Below are positions 9,931-18,192 of a stretch of DNA of 64,000 nucleotides, one piece after another (positions within the stretch are counted from its first letter, which is position 1; every line of letters begins with the position of its first letter). Source of the stretch: Hyphomicrobiales bacterium (GTDB lineage Bacteria; Pseudomonadota; Alphaproteobacteria; Rhizobiales; Beijerinckiaceae); assembly GCA_026400535.1 (NCBI GenBank), contig JAPLOU010000019.1, positions 1 through 64,000 on the forward strand, written 5' to 3'. A model generated the notes under the pieces. That model saw only the letters and a list, made by a program, of their open reading frames with translations. It was not told the DNA's origin and ran no database searches. The position numbers and the translations under genes are program-made.

Positions 9931-11487
9931 TCAGGCCTTGCGGGCCGCAAGCATCTCGCGCAGCACGCGGTGCAGGATCTTGCCGGTGGTGTTGCGTGGC
10001 ATCTCCTCGGTCGACAGGAAGGTGATGGCGCGCGGGCGCTTGAAGCCGGCGAGCTTATCGCGGCTCCAGTCGATCAGGCTTTCAGCCGTGGCGGTCGCGC
10101 CGTCGCGCAGCACGATGGCTGCCTCGACCTGCTCTCCCCATTTGACGTGCGGCGTACCGACCACCGCGATATCCTTCACCAACGGGTGCCGGCCGAGAAC
10201 CGCCTCCACCTCGGTGGGATAGACGTTCTCGCCGCCGGTGATGATCATGTTCTTCTTGCGGTCGATGAGCCGGATGAAGCCTTCGGGATCGCGCATCGCC
10301 ATGTCGCCAACCGTCAGGTAATCGCCCCGGAAGGCCCCGGCCGTCTTGTCCGGCAAGTTCCAGTAGCCCGAGAAGCCATAGGGCCCGCAGGAATGGAGTT
10401 CGCCCACCTCTCCATCGGGTACCTCCCTGCCCTGTTCGTCGAGCAGCTTGATTGGCGCAGAGCCGATGACCTCGCGGCCAACCGTGCCGAGATGATTGAA
10501 CTGCTCATGCGGGTGCAGCATCGTCACCCAACCGGCTTCCGTGGAGCCATAAAGTTCGAACAGCCCGGAATTGGGGAACATCTCCATCACCGCGCGCTTG
10601 GTCTCGACCCGCGCCGGGGCGGAGGAGATCATCAGCTTGCTTACGCGTTCGAAGCCGGCATCGCCGCGTTCCGTTGCCGGAACGTCGAGCAGCATGATGT
10701 AATGCGTCGGCGTGAGCGAGGTGAAGCTGATGCCGAACGAGCCCATGGTGCGCAGGCAAAGGGCGGCATCGAAGGTCGGACGCGAGAACACCGTGACTGC
10801 CGCACCTGCATTGACGAAGGACGTGAAGAAGTTCAGCGAGTTCGCATGGCACATGGGCATGACGAGAAGTGCATCATCGCCTCTGCCAAGGCCAAGCTCG
10901 ACGCTTGTCATCAGCGCAAGCATTGCCATATCGCGATGATTGCGGATCGCCCCCTTGGGCTTGCCTGTGGTGCCCGAGGTATACATGAGGCACCAGGCAT
11001 CATCCGCCTCGACCGTGGCTTCCGGTTCCTGCGGGGAGCCGGTGGCAATCAGAGCCTCGTAATCTGTCCAGCCCGGCTTCGTCCCGCCGATCAGCATGAA
11101 GCGCCCGCCCTGAACACCCAGCTCCCCCCGGATCGCTTCAATGATCGGCAGCAGCGCGGCCTCGGCGATGACCGCGGAAACAGAGCAGTCCGTACAGATG
11201 AATTGCACGTCCGGCGCGGTGAGGCGGAAGTTGATAGGCACCGCGATCAGCCCCGTCTTGGCCATGGCGGCGTAGATCTCCGCCCATTCCACCCGGTTAT
11301 AGGCGAGCACCGCCACCCGGTCACCCTTGCGAAGACCGAGGGCGAGCAGGGCATTTCCAAGCCTGCAGGCCCGCTCGTTCCAGCCATGGAACGTCACGGC
11401 ACGCTCAAGATCGCGCGCGCCGATCCGCTCCGGCTGGATTCGCGCCTGCGTCTTCAGCACATCTCCGATATGCATCGGCGCCTTCAT
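9931..11487 (-). CDS. AMP-forming acyl-CoA synthetase
   Basis: Acyl-adenylate-forming ligase that activates a carboxylic acid with ATP and CoA, 518 residues. The P-loop [13 protein letters not shown] is near residue 170, the A5 motif LYGSTEAGW near 310, and [13 protein letters not shown] plus [10 protein letters not shown] near 380. [12 protein letters not shown] follows, and the C-terminal lysine lies in NTTGKIL, so the enzyme looks complete and active. GGAGG lies 6 bases before the ATG at 11487. The start overlaps the regulator stop as ATGA. As first enzyme of the operon it probably loads the substrate acid onto CoA (LvaE-like role). Chain length cannot be read from the sequence. Confidence 0.92.
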   Translation of the reverse strand: MKAPMHIGDVLKTQARIQPERIGARDLERAVTFHGWNERACRLGNALLALGLRKGDRVAVLAYNRVEWAEIYAAMAKTGLIAVPINFRLTAPDVQFICTDCSVSAVIAEAALLPIIEAIRGELGVQGGRFMLIGGTKPGWTDYEALIATGSPQEPEATVEADDAWCLMYTSGTTGKPKGAIRNHRDMAMLALMTSVELGLGRGDDALLVMPMCHANSLNFFTSFVNAGAAVTVFSRPTFDAALCLRTMGSFGISFTSLTPTHYIMLLDVPATERGDAGFERVSKLMISSAPARVETKRAVMEMFPNSGLFELYGSTEAGWVTMLHPHEQFNHLGTVGREVIGSAPIKLLDEQGREVPDGEVGELHSCGPYGFSGYWNLPDKTAGAFRGDYLTVGDMAMRDPEGFIRLIDRKKNMIITGGENVYPTEVEAVLGRHPLVKDIAVVGTPHVKWGEQVEAAIVLRDGATATAESLIDWSRDKLAGFKRPRAITFLSTEEMPRNTTGKILHRVLREMLAARKA

Positions 11488-12173
11488 GCCGTCCTCCCGT
11501 CTGATCTGTTTGCCAGAGCCTTTCCGAGCCTCACTGCTGCGGTGAGGCAATGGTCAATGGCTCTTTGCGATGCGGTCTCGGCGTCCCCGTCGATCACCGC
11601 CTCGAGGATTTCAGCGTGCTGTCGCCAGATCGTCTGGGGCGTCTGGGCATGGCGCAAGACCTGGCTCATGGCGCGGCGTAGGAAGCGCCAATGCGGCTCG
11701 GCCGAAGCTGCGAGCAGGGGGTTCTGCGAGGCATCGTAGATGAGGCGGTGAAACGCCGTGTCATGTCGTACCTGTGCGGCCATGTCGCCAGCGGCCACGG
11801 CAGCGCTTCCCGCCCGCAGGATTGCCTCACCGGCGGCCCTGAGCCCGCTCGTACCCGATTTCACGGCCACGGCGGCAAGCTGCGCCGCGAGCCCGTCTAG
11901 CGCCGCACGGATATCGTAGTGATGGCGCATCAGATCGAGATTGAGCGGCGTGACCTGAAGGCCACGCCGGCCAACCTCGGCCAGAACGCCATCGGCCTTC
12001 AGCAGCGCCATCGCCTGCTGGACGGGCTGGCGCGAGACATCGAGCCGCGCGGCGATCTGCTCCTGCACGAGGTGCGTCCCCGCCTCGATTGCACCATTGC
12101 AGATGTCATCGAGGATAGCTTCATAGACGCGATCGGTCAGGCTGGACCGGACAGATAAAGGCAGCATGGGCAA
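11484..12173 (-). CDS. GntR-family transcriptional regulator (FCD domain)
   Basis: 229 residues. The N-terminal winged helix (about 8-75) has EQIAARLDVSRQPVQQAM, and the all-helical FCD ligand domain (about 85-215) has RHDTAFHRLIYDAS and RQHAEILEAVIDGDAE. FCD regulators usually sense an acid or acyl-CoA, with a metal held by Asp and His residues such as those visible here (RHDTAFH, QHAEIL). It is the first gene of the six-gene operon and is translationally coupled to the acyl-CoA synthetase, so it probably represses its own operon. A later ATG two codons on (12167) is an alternative start. A repeated GAATTC array lies directly upstream. Confidence 0.92.
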   Translation of the reverse strand: MPMLPLSVRSSLTDRVYEAILDDICNGAIEAGTHLVQEQIAARLDVSRQPVQQAMALLKADGVLAEVGRRGLQVTPLNLDLMRHHYDIRAALDGLAAQLAAVAVKSGTSGLRAAGEAILRAGSAAVAAGDMAAQVRHDTAFHRLIYDASQNPLLAASAEPHWRFLRRAMSQVLRHAQTPQTIWRQHAEILEAVIDGDAETASQRAIDHCLTAAVRLGKALANRSDGRTA

Positions 12174-12175
12174 TC

Positions 12176-12210
12176 TGTATTGGAATTCCGAATTCTGAAT
12201 TCAATAGCAG
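12176..12210 (-). promoter_or_regulatory. candidate operator for the GntR-type regulator
   Basis: Three GAATTC hexamers start at 12183, 12190 and 12197, a 7-base period. They are flanked by ATTG on the left and CAAT on the right, giving an imperfect inverted repeat with arms CTGTATTGGAATTC and GAATTCAATAGCAG. The array starts 3-10 bases upstream of the regulator start. That position fits autoregulation of the operon. The link to the regulator is inference. Confidence 0.55.
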
Positions 12211-12339
12211 TTGGACCGGAAACGTCAAGGATGCTGGATTTCCGTCATGCACGGGATGATCGATCGGTCTGGAGAAGGTGCGTTCAGTGGGGGCAACAGC
12301 CTGACTTGTTGGGAGCATCCCTCAGTGAGGCAATACGCG

Positions 12340-12621
12340 TTCTCAACTTGATCGTCACGGGACAGGAAGGTCGTCGCATCAGAAAACGCTTTGGTGATCT
12401 TGGCGAGCTCGCGATGTTGGCTGGGATTAGTGCCCAAGGCCAACAATGGGATATGCCCCAAAGGCCAACTTCTTCTGCGTTCCCTGCGAATCTCGACAGG
12501 CGAGACGCCACAATTTCGATCCGGTCGGCGTAATTGAGAACTGCAGCCCGCCACCATCGGACAGTTTGATGATCTTCTCGCCCTTATTGGCCTTTCTGAT
12601 CTGCATATCGGTGAGCGCCAT
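12340..12621 (-). pseudogene. P4-type tyrosine integrase, N-terminal remnant
   Basis: The 64 codons from 12621 read as the N-terminal arm-binding domain (DUF4102) of a P4-like integrase: MALTDMQIRKANKGEK, LSDGGGLQFSITPTGSKLW and KKLAFGAYPIVGLG. A frameshift follows; a second frame continues with GTNPSQHRELAKITKAFSDATTF, similar to the next part of the family. The catalytic domain is missing altogether. The remnant lies about 200 bases beyond the 3' end of tRNA-Leu and reads away from it, the usual position of an island integrase. It marks a lost genomic island. Confidence 0.75.
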
Positions 12622-12623
12622 GT

Positions 12624-12710
12624 TTGGGCTTCCGTTTTGGCCTTTTGTTGGCCTTCAGGTATTGGCTTTCGCCAGAAGCCATCGATATGGCCAACACTTC
12701 TGTTGGCTTC
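12624..12710. repeat. TTGGC direct and inverted repeats next to integrase remnant
   Basis: TTGGC occurs at 12637, 12648, 12662 and 12703, with an inverted GCCAA at 12690 and a variant TTGGGC at 12624. The cluster lies between the integrase start and tRNA-Leu. Integrases of this type bind short repeated arm sites in exactly such a place, so these may be remains of the attachment region. No duplicated tRNA end (attR) was found by eye. Confidence 0.35.
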
Positions 12711-12818
12711 AAGCGCATGACGATGGACACAAAAGGACGTCTATGGACATTTACTCTCTGAGTTTTCTTTGATTTTCAAACACTTGCGGACGCTCTTGGA
12801 CGTCAACGGAAGGTGATG

Positions 12819-12903
12819 TGGTGCCCCTAGCCGGAATCGAACCAGCACTCCTTGCGGAATCCGATTTTGAGTCGGACGCGTCTACCAGTTCCGCCATAGG
12901 GGC
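12819..12903 (-). tRNA. tRNA-Leu (anticodon CAA)
   Basis: 85 bases including an encoded CCA. The acceptor stem GCCCCTA pairs with TAGGGGC. The anticodon stem TCCGA/TCGGA holds the loop CTCAAAA with anticodon CAA. A long variable arm follows, and the T loop is GGTTCGATTCC. The long variable arm and CAA give leucine (UUG codon). Its 3' end was probably the integration site of the lost element whose integrase remnant lies downstream. Confidence 0.95.
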
Positions 12904-13023
12904 ACGCGCCTTGCGTGTAGCGGCAGAAGGCACGGCCGGTCAATGGGCTCTGTTCAAGCATTGTCCAGACCGTGACTGGTCAATATCCGGCCGCATTGCC
13001 ATGGTGCGGGGTTGCGGGGAGCC

Positions 13024-13345
13024 ATGCTGAAAACGTTGTACAACTGGATGCTGCGGCTTGGAGCCAGCCGCCGCGCGCCGGCTGCCATGGTCGGCATTTC
13101 GTTCGCGGAAAGCTCGTTCTTCCCCAGCCCACCCGATGTGATGCTGGCGCCGATGGTCCTTGAAGAGCCAAGGCGGGCCTGTTCCTACGTCACCATCTGC
13201 GCAGGTTGCGTCGGTCCCGGGCAGGCTCCTGAACCGCTTCAGCGGCCCGATCCACCGCATTTCGGATCAGCATCTGAGGCGCATCGCGATTGTGATCGGC
13301 ATCGCCCTTGGGGGCGGGCTTGTTGCGGTCAGATGGCTCTTCTGA
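13024..13345 (+). pseudogene. YqaA/DedA-family membrane protein, internally deleted
   Basis: The N-terminus is clear (LYNWMLRLGASRRAP, SFAESSFFPSPPDVMLAPMV), as in small DedA-type YqaA proteins. After about 50 residues the frame runs into unrelated sequence. In the next plus frame a C-terminal piece reappears (RLLNRFSGPIH, then a hydrophobic segment ending at 13345). Intact proteins have about 190-200 residues; here the central membrane part is missing and the frame is broken. Hyphomicrobiales often carry this gene just before dsbB, as here, which supports both the identity and its recent loss. Confidence 0.7.
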
Positions 13346-13374
13346 ATCGCGGGCACATCCGCTAGACCCTCGAC

Positions 13375-13902
13375 ATGAACGCTTCGTCCGGCCAAACCCC
13401 GCTGGAAAGGCTGCTGGCCGCTCCGCTGAGCGTCGGCCTCCTGACGCTCGCCTCCGCGTCCCTGCTGGCCGGGGCGTGGTACTTCCAACTCGTTCTCGGC
13501 CTTTTGCCGTGCAAGCTGTGCCTCGAACAGCGCTGGCCGCACTACATCGCCCTCGTCCTCGGGCTGGTGGCCTTGGCTGCCAGCCTTGCAGGCCATGCCT
13601 CACGGCTCAGGCCGGTGCTTGCCCTGTTGACCCTGATCTTCGCGGTCTCGGCGCTGATGGGGGCTTACCATGCCGGCGTCGAATGGCGCTGGTTTGCCGG
13701 GCCGTCCGATTGCGGCGGGGCGGCTCCGGCCGCGGCCGGCTCGATGCAGGACTTCATGAGGCAGCTGCAGACCACCCGCGTGGTCAGCTGCACCGAAGCG
13801 GCATGGCGCTTCCTCGGATTGTCGCTTGCAGGCTGGAATGCCATCATTTCATTGGGCTTGGCCGGGTTTGCGGCGCTCGCGGTCACGCGTCGGCCGTCCT
13901 GA
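13375..13902 (+). CDS. dsbB: disulfide bond formation protein B
   Basis: Inner-membrane quinone reductase that re-oxidises the periplasmic oxidase DsbA. The 175 residues form four membrane segments. The first redox pair is PCKLC near residue 46, in the family motif CKLCLEQRWPHY. The second periplasmic loop holds Cys in SDCGG near 113 and VVSCTEA near 138. No dsbA is nearby in this window. Start: ATG at 13375; similarity begins within about 15 residues of it. Confidence 0.93.
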   Translation: MNASSGQTPLERLLAAPLSVGLLTLASASLLAGAWYFQLVLGLLPCKLCLEQRWPHYIALVLGLVALAASLAGHASRLRPVLALLTLIFAVSALMGAYHAGVEWRWFAGPSDCGGAAPAAAGSMQDFMRQLQTTRVVSCTEAAWRFLGLSLAGWNAIISLGLAGFAALAVTRRPS

Positions 13903-13908
13903 AGCGGC

Positions 13909-14478
13909 TTACGGCTCCAGTTCGCTGTCCCAATACAGATAGTCCATCCAGCTTTCGTGGAGGAAGTTGGGCGGAAAATGTTTCCCAGCCCGGTGCAGGT
14001 CGTTGACCGTCGGCGCGTAGGGCTTCTGCAGCGGAAACATCTCCGCGTCCTTCGGTAGCTTGTCGCCCTTGCGCAGATTGCACGGCGAACAGGCGGCGAC
14101 GACATTCTCCCAGGTGGTCAACCCGCCCTTGGAGCGGGGGATCACGTGGTCGAAGGTCAATTCCTCGCGGGCGGTGCAGTACTGGCAGCTGAAGCGATCG
14201 CGCAGGAACACGTTGAACCGGGTGAAAGCCGGATGCCGCGACGGCTTCACATAGGTCTTAAGGCAGACCACGGAGGGCAGGCGGAACGAGAAACTCGGCG
14301 ATCGCACCACACGGTCGTATTCGGACACGATGTTGACACGGTCCATGAACACCGCCTTCAGCGTGTCCTGCCAGCACCAGAGCGAAAGAGGGTAATAGCT
14401 CAAAGGCCGGAAGTCGGCATTGAGCACCAAAGCCGGGCAGGCGTCCGGCGAGACCACGGGTGGTACGTGCACAGTCAA
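13909..14478 (-). CDS. HNH endonuclease family protein
   Basis: 189 residues with a complete zinc-binding HNH core: CQYC near residue 98, LTFDHVIPRSKGG, TTWENVVAACSPCN and RKGDK. The N-terminal part (CPALVLNADFRPLSYYPLS) and the tail (WMDYLYWDSELEP) are typical of a conserved chromosomal group found across Alphaproteobacteria, not tied to phages or introns. The role is unknown; it is thought to be a house gene and not a selfish nuclease. It converges with dsbB with only 6 bases between the stops. Confidence 0.88.
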   Translation of the reverse strand: MTVHVPPVVSPDACPALVLNADFRPLSYYPLSLWCWQDTLKAVFMDRVNIVSEYDRVVRSPSFSFRLPSVVCLKTYVKPSRHPAFTRFNVFLRDRFSCQYCTAREELTFDHVIPRSKGGLTTWENVVAACSPCNLRKGDKLPKDAEMFPLQKPYAPTVNDLHRAGKHFPPNFLHESWMDYLYWDSELEP

Positions 14479-14599
14479 CGCACGTCACTCCAACTGTCTT
14501 CCACGGGAATCACCAGCGATCCCATGCAGCGACAAATGTAGGCTGAAGATGACAGCGTTGTGAAGAGACCCGGCCAGACACCCTGCGGCCGGGCCGTCA

Positions 14600-15481
14600 T
14601 CACCGGGTCGGAACGGGCTTTTCCCCGCGATAGTCGTAAAAGCCGCGTTTGGTCTTGCGCCCGAGCCAGCCCGCCTCGACATATTTTACCAGAAGCGGAC
14701 ACGGCCGGTACTTTGAATCGGCCAGCCCATCATGCAGCACCTGCATCACCGAAAGGCAGGTGTCGAGACCAATGAAGTCGGCAAGCTGCAGCGGCCCCAT
14801 CGGATGGTTTGCGCCGAGCTTCATGGCCGTGTCGATCGATTCGACCGAGCCGACGCCTTCGTAGAGCGTGTAAACGGCTTCGTTGATCATCGGCAGAAGG
14901 ATGCGGTTGACGATGAAGGCCGGGAAGTCCTCGGACACCGTCGAGGTCTTGCCCAGCCGTGCAATCAGCCCACGCGCGGCCTCGAAGGTCGCGTCCTCTG
15001 TGGCAATGCCGCGGATCAGTTCGACCAGTTGCATCACCGGAACCGGATTCATGAAATGAATGCCGATGAACTTCTCCGGCCGGTTCGTCGCCGCCGCCAG
15101 CCGCGTGATCGAAATCGACGATGTGTTGGTGGCGAGCAGGGTTTCCGGCGGCAGCGACCGGCACAGGGTGACGAAGATGTTGCGCTTGATGTCCTCGTTC
15201 TCGGTGGCGGCCTCGATCACCAGATCGCAGCCTGAGAGATCCTCGAACGCCTTGGCTGAGGAGATTCGCCCCAGCGCAGCATGGCGGACCTCATCGGTCA
15301 TCGCGCCCTTGGCCACCTGACGGGCCATGTTGCCGTTGATCGTGGCAAGCGCACCGTTGATCCGCTCCTCGCTCATGTCGTTGAGGCGCACGCTGAGGCC
15401 GGCAGCCGCGCAGACATGGGCGATGCCGTTGCCCATCTGGCCCGCGCCGACGATGCCGATGGTGTTGATGATCACGCTCAT
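14600..15481 (-). CDS. 3-hydroxybutyryl-CoA dehydrogenase
   Basis: Oxidises or reduces C4 3-hydroxyacyl-CoA with NAD(P) in butyrate/polyhydroxybutyrate metabolism. The 293 residues show the Rossmann motif GAGQMGNG at 12-19, the catalytic His in GIHFMNPVPVM near 140, and VSEDFPAFIVNRILLPM. The C-terminal domain has GANHPMGPLQLADFIGLD. The length fits the single-function Hbd/PaaH type. It lies 44 bases after etfA in the same direction, so the three genes probably form one unit, as often in Hyphomicrobiales. Start: ATG at 15481. Confidence 0.93.
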   Translation of the reverse strand: MSVIINTIGIVGAGQMGNGIAHVCAAAGLSVRLNDMSEERINGALATINGNMARQVAKGAMTDEVRHAALGRISSAKAFEDLSGCDLVIEAATENEDIKRNIFVTLCRSLPPETLLATNTSSISITRLAAATNRPEKFIGIHFMNPVPVMQLVELIRGIATEDATFEAARGLIARLGKTSTVSEDFPAFIVNRILLPMINEAVYTLYEGVGSVESIDTAMKLGANHPMGPLQLADFIGLDTCLSVMQVLHDGLADSKYRPCPLLVKYVEAGWLGRKTKRGFYDYRGEKPVPTR

Positions 15482-15525
15482 GCGAAAGCCCGTTGATCCT
15501 TGCCCATGCTGAACACGCGTGTCCC

Positions 15526-16470
15526 TCAGCGTCCGATTTTCGTGAGTTCGGCCTGAAGCTCCGGCAGGACGGTGAACAGGTCACCCACCAGTCCATAATC
15601 CGCGACCTGGAAAATCGGTGCTTCCTCGTCCTTGTTGATCGCGACGATCACCTTGGAGTCCTTCATGCCAGCCAGATGCTGAATGGCGCCTGAAATCCCC
15701 ACCGCGACATAAAGTTCGGGCGCGACAACCTTGCCTGTCTGCCCGACCTGCCAGTCATTCGGCGCGTAGCCCGCATCGACAGCCGCACGGCTCGCCCCCA
15801 TCGCCGCACCGAGCTTGTCGGCAACCGGCTCGATGATCTTGCTGAAGTTCTCGGCCGATCCCAGCGCCCGCCCGCCCGACACGATGATCCTGGCCGAGGC
15901 CAGTTCGGGCCGGTCCGATGTCGCGACCTCCTCGCCCTTGAAGCTGGACAGGCCCGGATCGGTTGTCATGCCGACCGCCTCGACCTCAGCAGAGCCGGTC
16001 ATGCCCGCAGGCTGGAAGGAGGCGGTACGGATGGTCATGACCTTCCTGGAATCCGTCGACTGCACGGTCTGGATGGCATTGCCGGCATAGATCGGGCGCT
16101 CGAACGTGTCCGGCGACAGGATCTTCATGACATCGGAGATGACCTGCACGTCGAGCAGGGCGGCGATGCGCGGGGTCACGTTCTTGCCGTTGGCGGTCGA
16201 GGCCGCCACCACATTGGTGTAGCCGGCGGCGAGCGACGCCACCAGCGCGGCGGTCGCCTCGGCCAGCATGTGGCTGAACACGGGCGCGTCGGCCAGCAGC
16301 ACCTTGGCGACACCATCAAGCTTGGCCGCCGAACCGGCGGCGGCCTTGCAGCCGTCTCCGACGACCAGCACGTGCACGGGTACTCCGAGCGCCTTGGCGG
16401 CGGTCAGGGCCTTGGCGGTCGCGTCCTTGATGGTGGACCCGTCATGTTCGGCGATCAGCAGCGTCGACAT
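15526..16470 (-). CDS. etfA: electron transfer flavoprotein alpha subunit
   Basis: FAD-binding subunit of the ETF that collects electrons from acyl-CoA dehydrogenases and passes them to ETF:quinone oxidoreductase. The 314 residues have the C-terminal FAD domain with VSGGRALGSAENF near 200, GASRAAVDAGYAPNDWQVGQ near 230, and YVAVGISGAIQHLAGM. The start ATG at 16470 overlaps the etfB stop by one base (TGATG); GTG at 16473 is a weaker alternative. A likely electron acceptor for the dehydrogenase at 6.2-7.4 kb. Confidence 0.96.
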   Translation of the reverse strand: MSTLLIAEHDGSTIKDATAKALTAAKALGVPVHVLVVGDGCKAAAGSAAKLDGVAKVLLADAPVFSHMLAEATAALVASLAAGYTNVVAASTANGKNVTPRIAALLDVQVISDVMKILSPDTFERPIYAGNAIQTVQSTDSRKVMTIRTASFQPAGMTGSAEVEAVGMTTDPGLSSFKGEEVATSDRPELASARIIVSGGRALGSAENFSKIIEPVADKLGAAMGASRAAVDAGYAPNDWQVGQTGKVVAPELYVAVGISGAIQHLAGMKDSKVIVAINKDEEAPIFQVADYGLVGDLFTVLPELQAELTKIGR

Positions 16471-17216
16471 CACAGCACCCCTGCGGTCTTGAGCTTTAAC
16501 ACAAGGTCAGCGGCAGACGCGACCTTGATCCCCGACGAGCGTATCGGCGGCTCGGTTGTCTTGATCACCTTGAGGCGCGGGCTGATATCGATCCCAAGCG
16601 CCTCGGGCGAGGTTTCGTCCAGCGGCTTCTTCTTGGCCTTCATGATGTTCGGCAGCGACGCGTAGCGTGGCTCGTTCAGGCGCAGATCGGTGGTCACGAT
16701 GGCGGGCAACTTGAGGCCGACAGTCTGGAGTCCGCCATCGACCTCGCGCGTCACATCGACGGTTCCGTCGCCGACGGACACTTTCGAGGCAAAAGTGCCT
16801 TGCGGCCAGCCCATCAGCGCCGCCAGCATCTGTCCCGTCGCGTTCATATCGTCATCGATCGCCTGCTTGCCCATGATGACCAGGGACGGCTGCTCGGTCG
16901 CGATGATTGACTTCAGCAGCTTGGCCACCGCCAGCGGCTCCACCGTCGCATCCGTCTTCACATGAATGCCGCGGTCGGCACCCATGGCGAGCGCGGTGCG
17001 GATGGTTTCGGCAGACCCGGCCGGGCCGATCGACACCGCCACGATTTCGCTTGCCTTGCCGGCCTCGCGCAGACGCAAGGCCTCCTCGACGGCGATCTCG
17101 TCGAACGGGTTCATCGACATCTTCACATTGGCAAGTTCGACACCCGATCCATCCGGCCTGACGCGGATCTTCACGTTGTAGTCGACCACGCGCTTCACCG
17201 GCACGAGGATTTTCAT
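16470..17216 (-). CDS. etfB: electron transfer flavoprotein beta subunit
   Basis: AMP-binding partner of EtfA. The 248 residues start [19 protein letters not shown] and carry [15 protein letters not shown] near 40, the AMP site region [16 protein letters not shown] near 118, and a C-terminus that embraces EtfA. Start: ATG at 17216, where family similarity begins; the ribosome site is weak (AGG). Coupled to etfA by overlap. Confidence 0.96.
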   Translation of the reverse strand: MKILVPVKRVVDYNVKIRVRPDGSGVELANVKMSMNPFDEIAVEEALRLREAGKASEIVAVSIGPAGSAETIRTALAMGADRGIHVKTDATVEPLAVAKLLKSIIATEQPSLVIMGKQAIDDDMNATGQMLAALMGWPQGTFASKVSVGDGTVDVTREVDGGLQTVGLKLPAIVTTDLRLNEPRYASLPNIMKAKKKPLDETSPEALGIDISPRLKVIKTTEPPIRSSGIKVASAADLVLKLKTAGVL

Positions 17217-17484
17217 GAGCCTGTCACCATTCCTGACGGGCGCCGGCTGGCAAGAATGTCCCGCAGGCCATTCCCGCACCAGTCACCCGATAAACTTCCC
17301 GATCCCGCCGCGGCCGAATGGCAGCATCCGGTCGTGGTGCAACGATATGCCTGACCATGCCGGTCCAGCAATGCGCATTTCCCGCCGCTGGCGCCATGGT
17401 TTTCAGGCCCGCGACCGTAGCGCCGCACAAATGATTGTCAACGATGTGTTGCGTCGCACCACAATTGGGCAGAAGCGGGCCCGC

Positions 17485-18174
17485 TCAGGCCCAACGGGCA
17501 CGGATCGAAACCCCCGGCCGCACAAGAAATGGCGTCAGCACCACACCTGCCACGAGCCCGCCGAGATGGGCAAACCACGCCACCGCCGTAACGCCGCCCC
17601 AGAAGGCTTGCATGACCTGGAATGCGACCCATGCGCCGATGGCAACCCAGGCCGGCACCGTCACAGGGACGACTTTTAGCACAAGGCCAAAGATGCGAAC
17701 CTTTGGATACAGCAGCAGATACGCGGCGACGACCCCGGAGATCGCGCCGGACGCGCCGATCAGCGGCTGGATCGACTGCGGATTCATCGCCGCATGGGCG
17801 AATGCGGCAAGGATGCCGCAAAGCAGGAAGAAAACCATGAACCGGACATGGCCCATGCTGTCTTCGACATTGTCGCCGAACACCCACACAAACAGCATGT
17901 TGCCGATCAGGTGTGCGAAACCGCCATGAAGGAACAGGCTGGTGACGGGCGACAGCCATGGCGGCGCCTGGATCAACTCGGACGGAAGGAAGGCATCACC
18001 TAGAACGACCTTTGGAATGATGCCGAAGCCGGCCGCAAGCAGCGGCTCGACCGGCGGCAACAGACCGCCGACAGAGGCGAGATGGAGTGCGCTGCACAGC
18101 GCGATGATACCCCAGCCAACGCAAGGAGCTTTCACGTTGCGAAGCGGCACGCCGTCGTGCAGGGGGATGAACAC
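17485..18174 (-). CDS. rhomboid-family intramembrane serine protease
   Basis: Membrane protease that cuts transmembrane helices of other proteins. The 229 residues form about six helices. HGGFAHLIGNMLF near 80 provides the conserved HxxxN. The nucleophile Ser is in GASGAISG near 140, and the catalytic His is in WFAHLGGLVAG near 200, so the dyad is intact. The type without extra cytosolic domains is common in Alphaproteobacteria; its substrate is unknown. It is the first of three genes on the same strand but sits 18 bases after the adenosyltransferase stop, so read-through is likely. Confidence 0.92.
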   Translation of the reverse strand: MFIPLHDGVPLRNVKAPCVGWGIIALCSALHLASVGGLLPPVEPLLAAGFGIIPKVVLGDAFLPSELIQAPPWLSPVTSLFLHGGFAHLIGNMLFVWVFGDNVEDSMGHVRFMVFFLLCGILAAFAHAAMNPQSIQPLIGASGAISGVVAAYLLLYPKVRIFGLVLKVVPVTVPAWVAIGAWVAFQVMQAFWGGVTAVAWFAHLGGLVAGVVLTPFLVRPGVSIRARWA

Positions 18175-18192
18175 CGCGCCGCCGCCTTCGTG

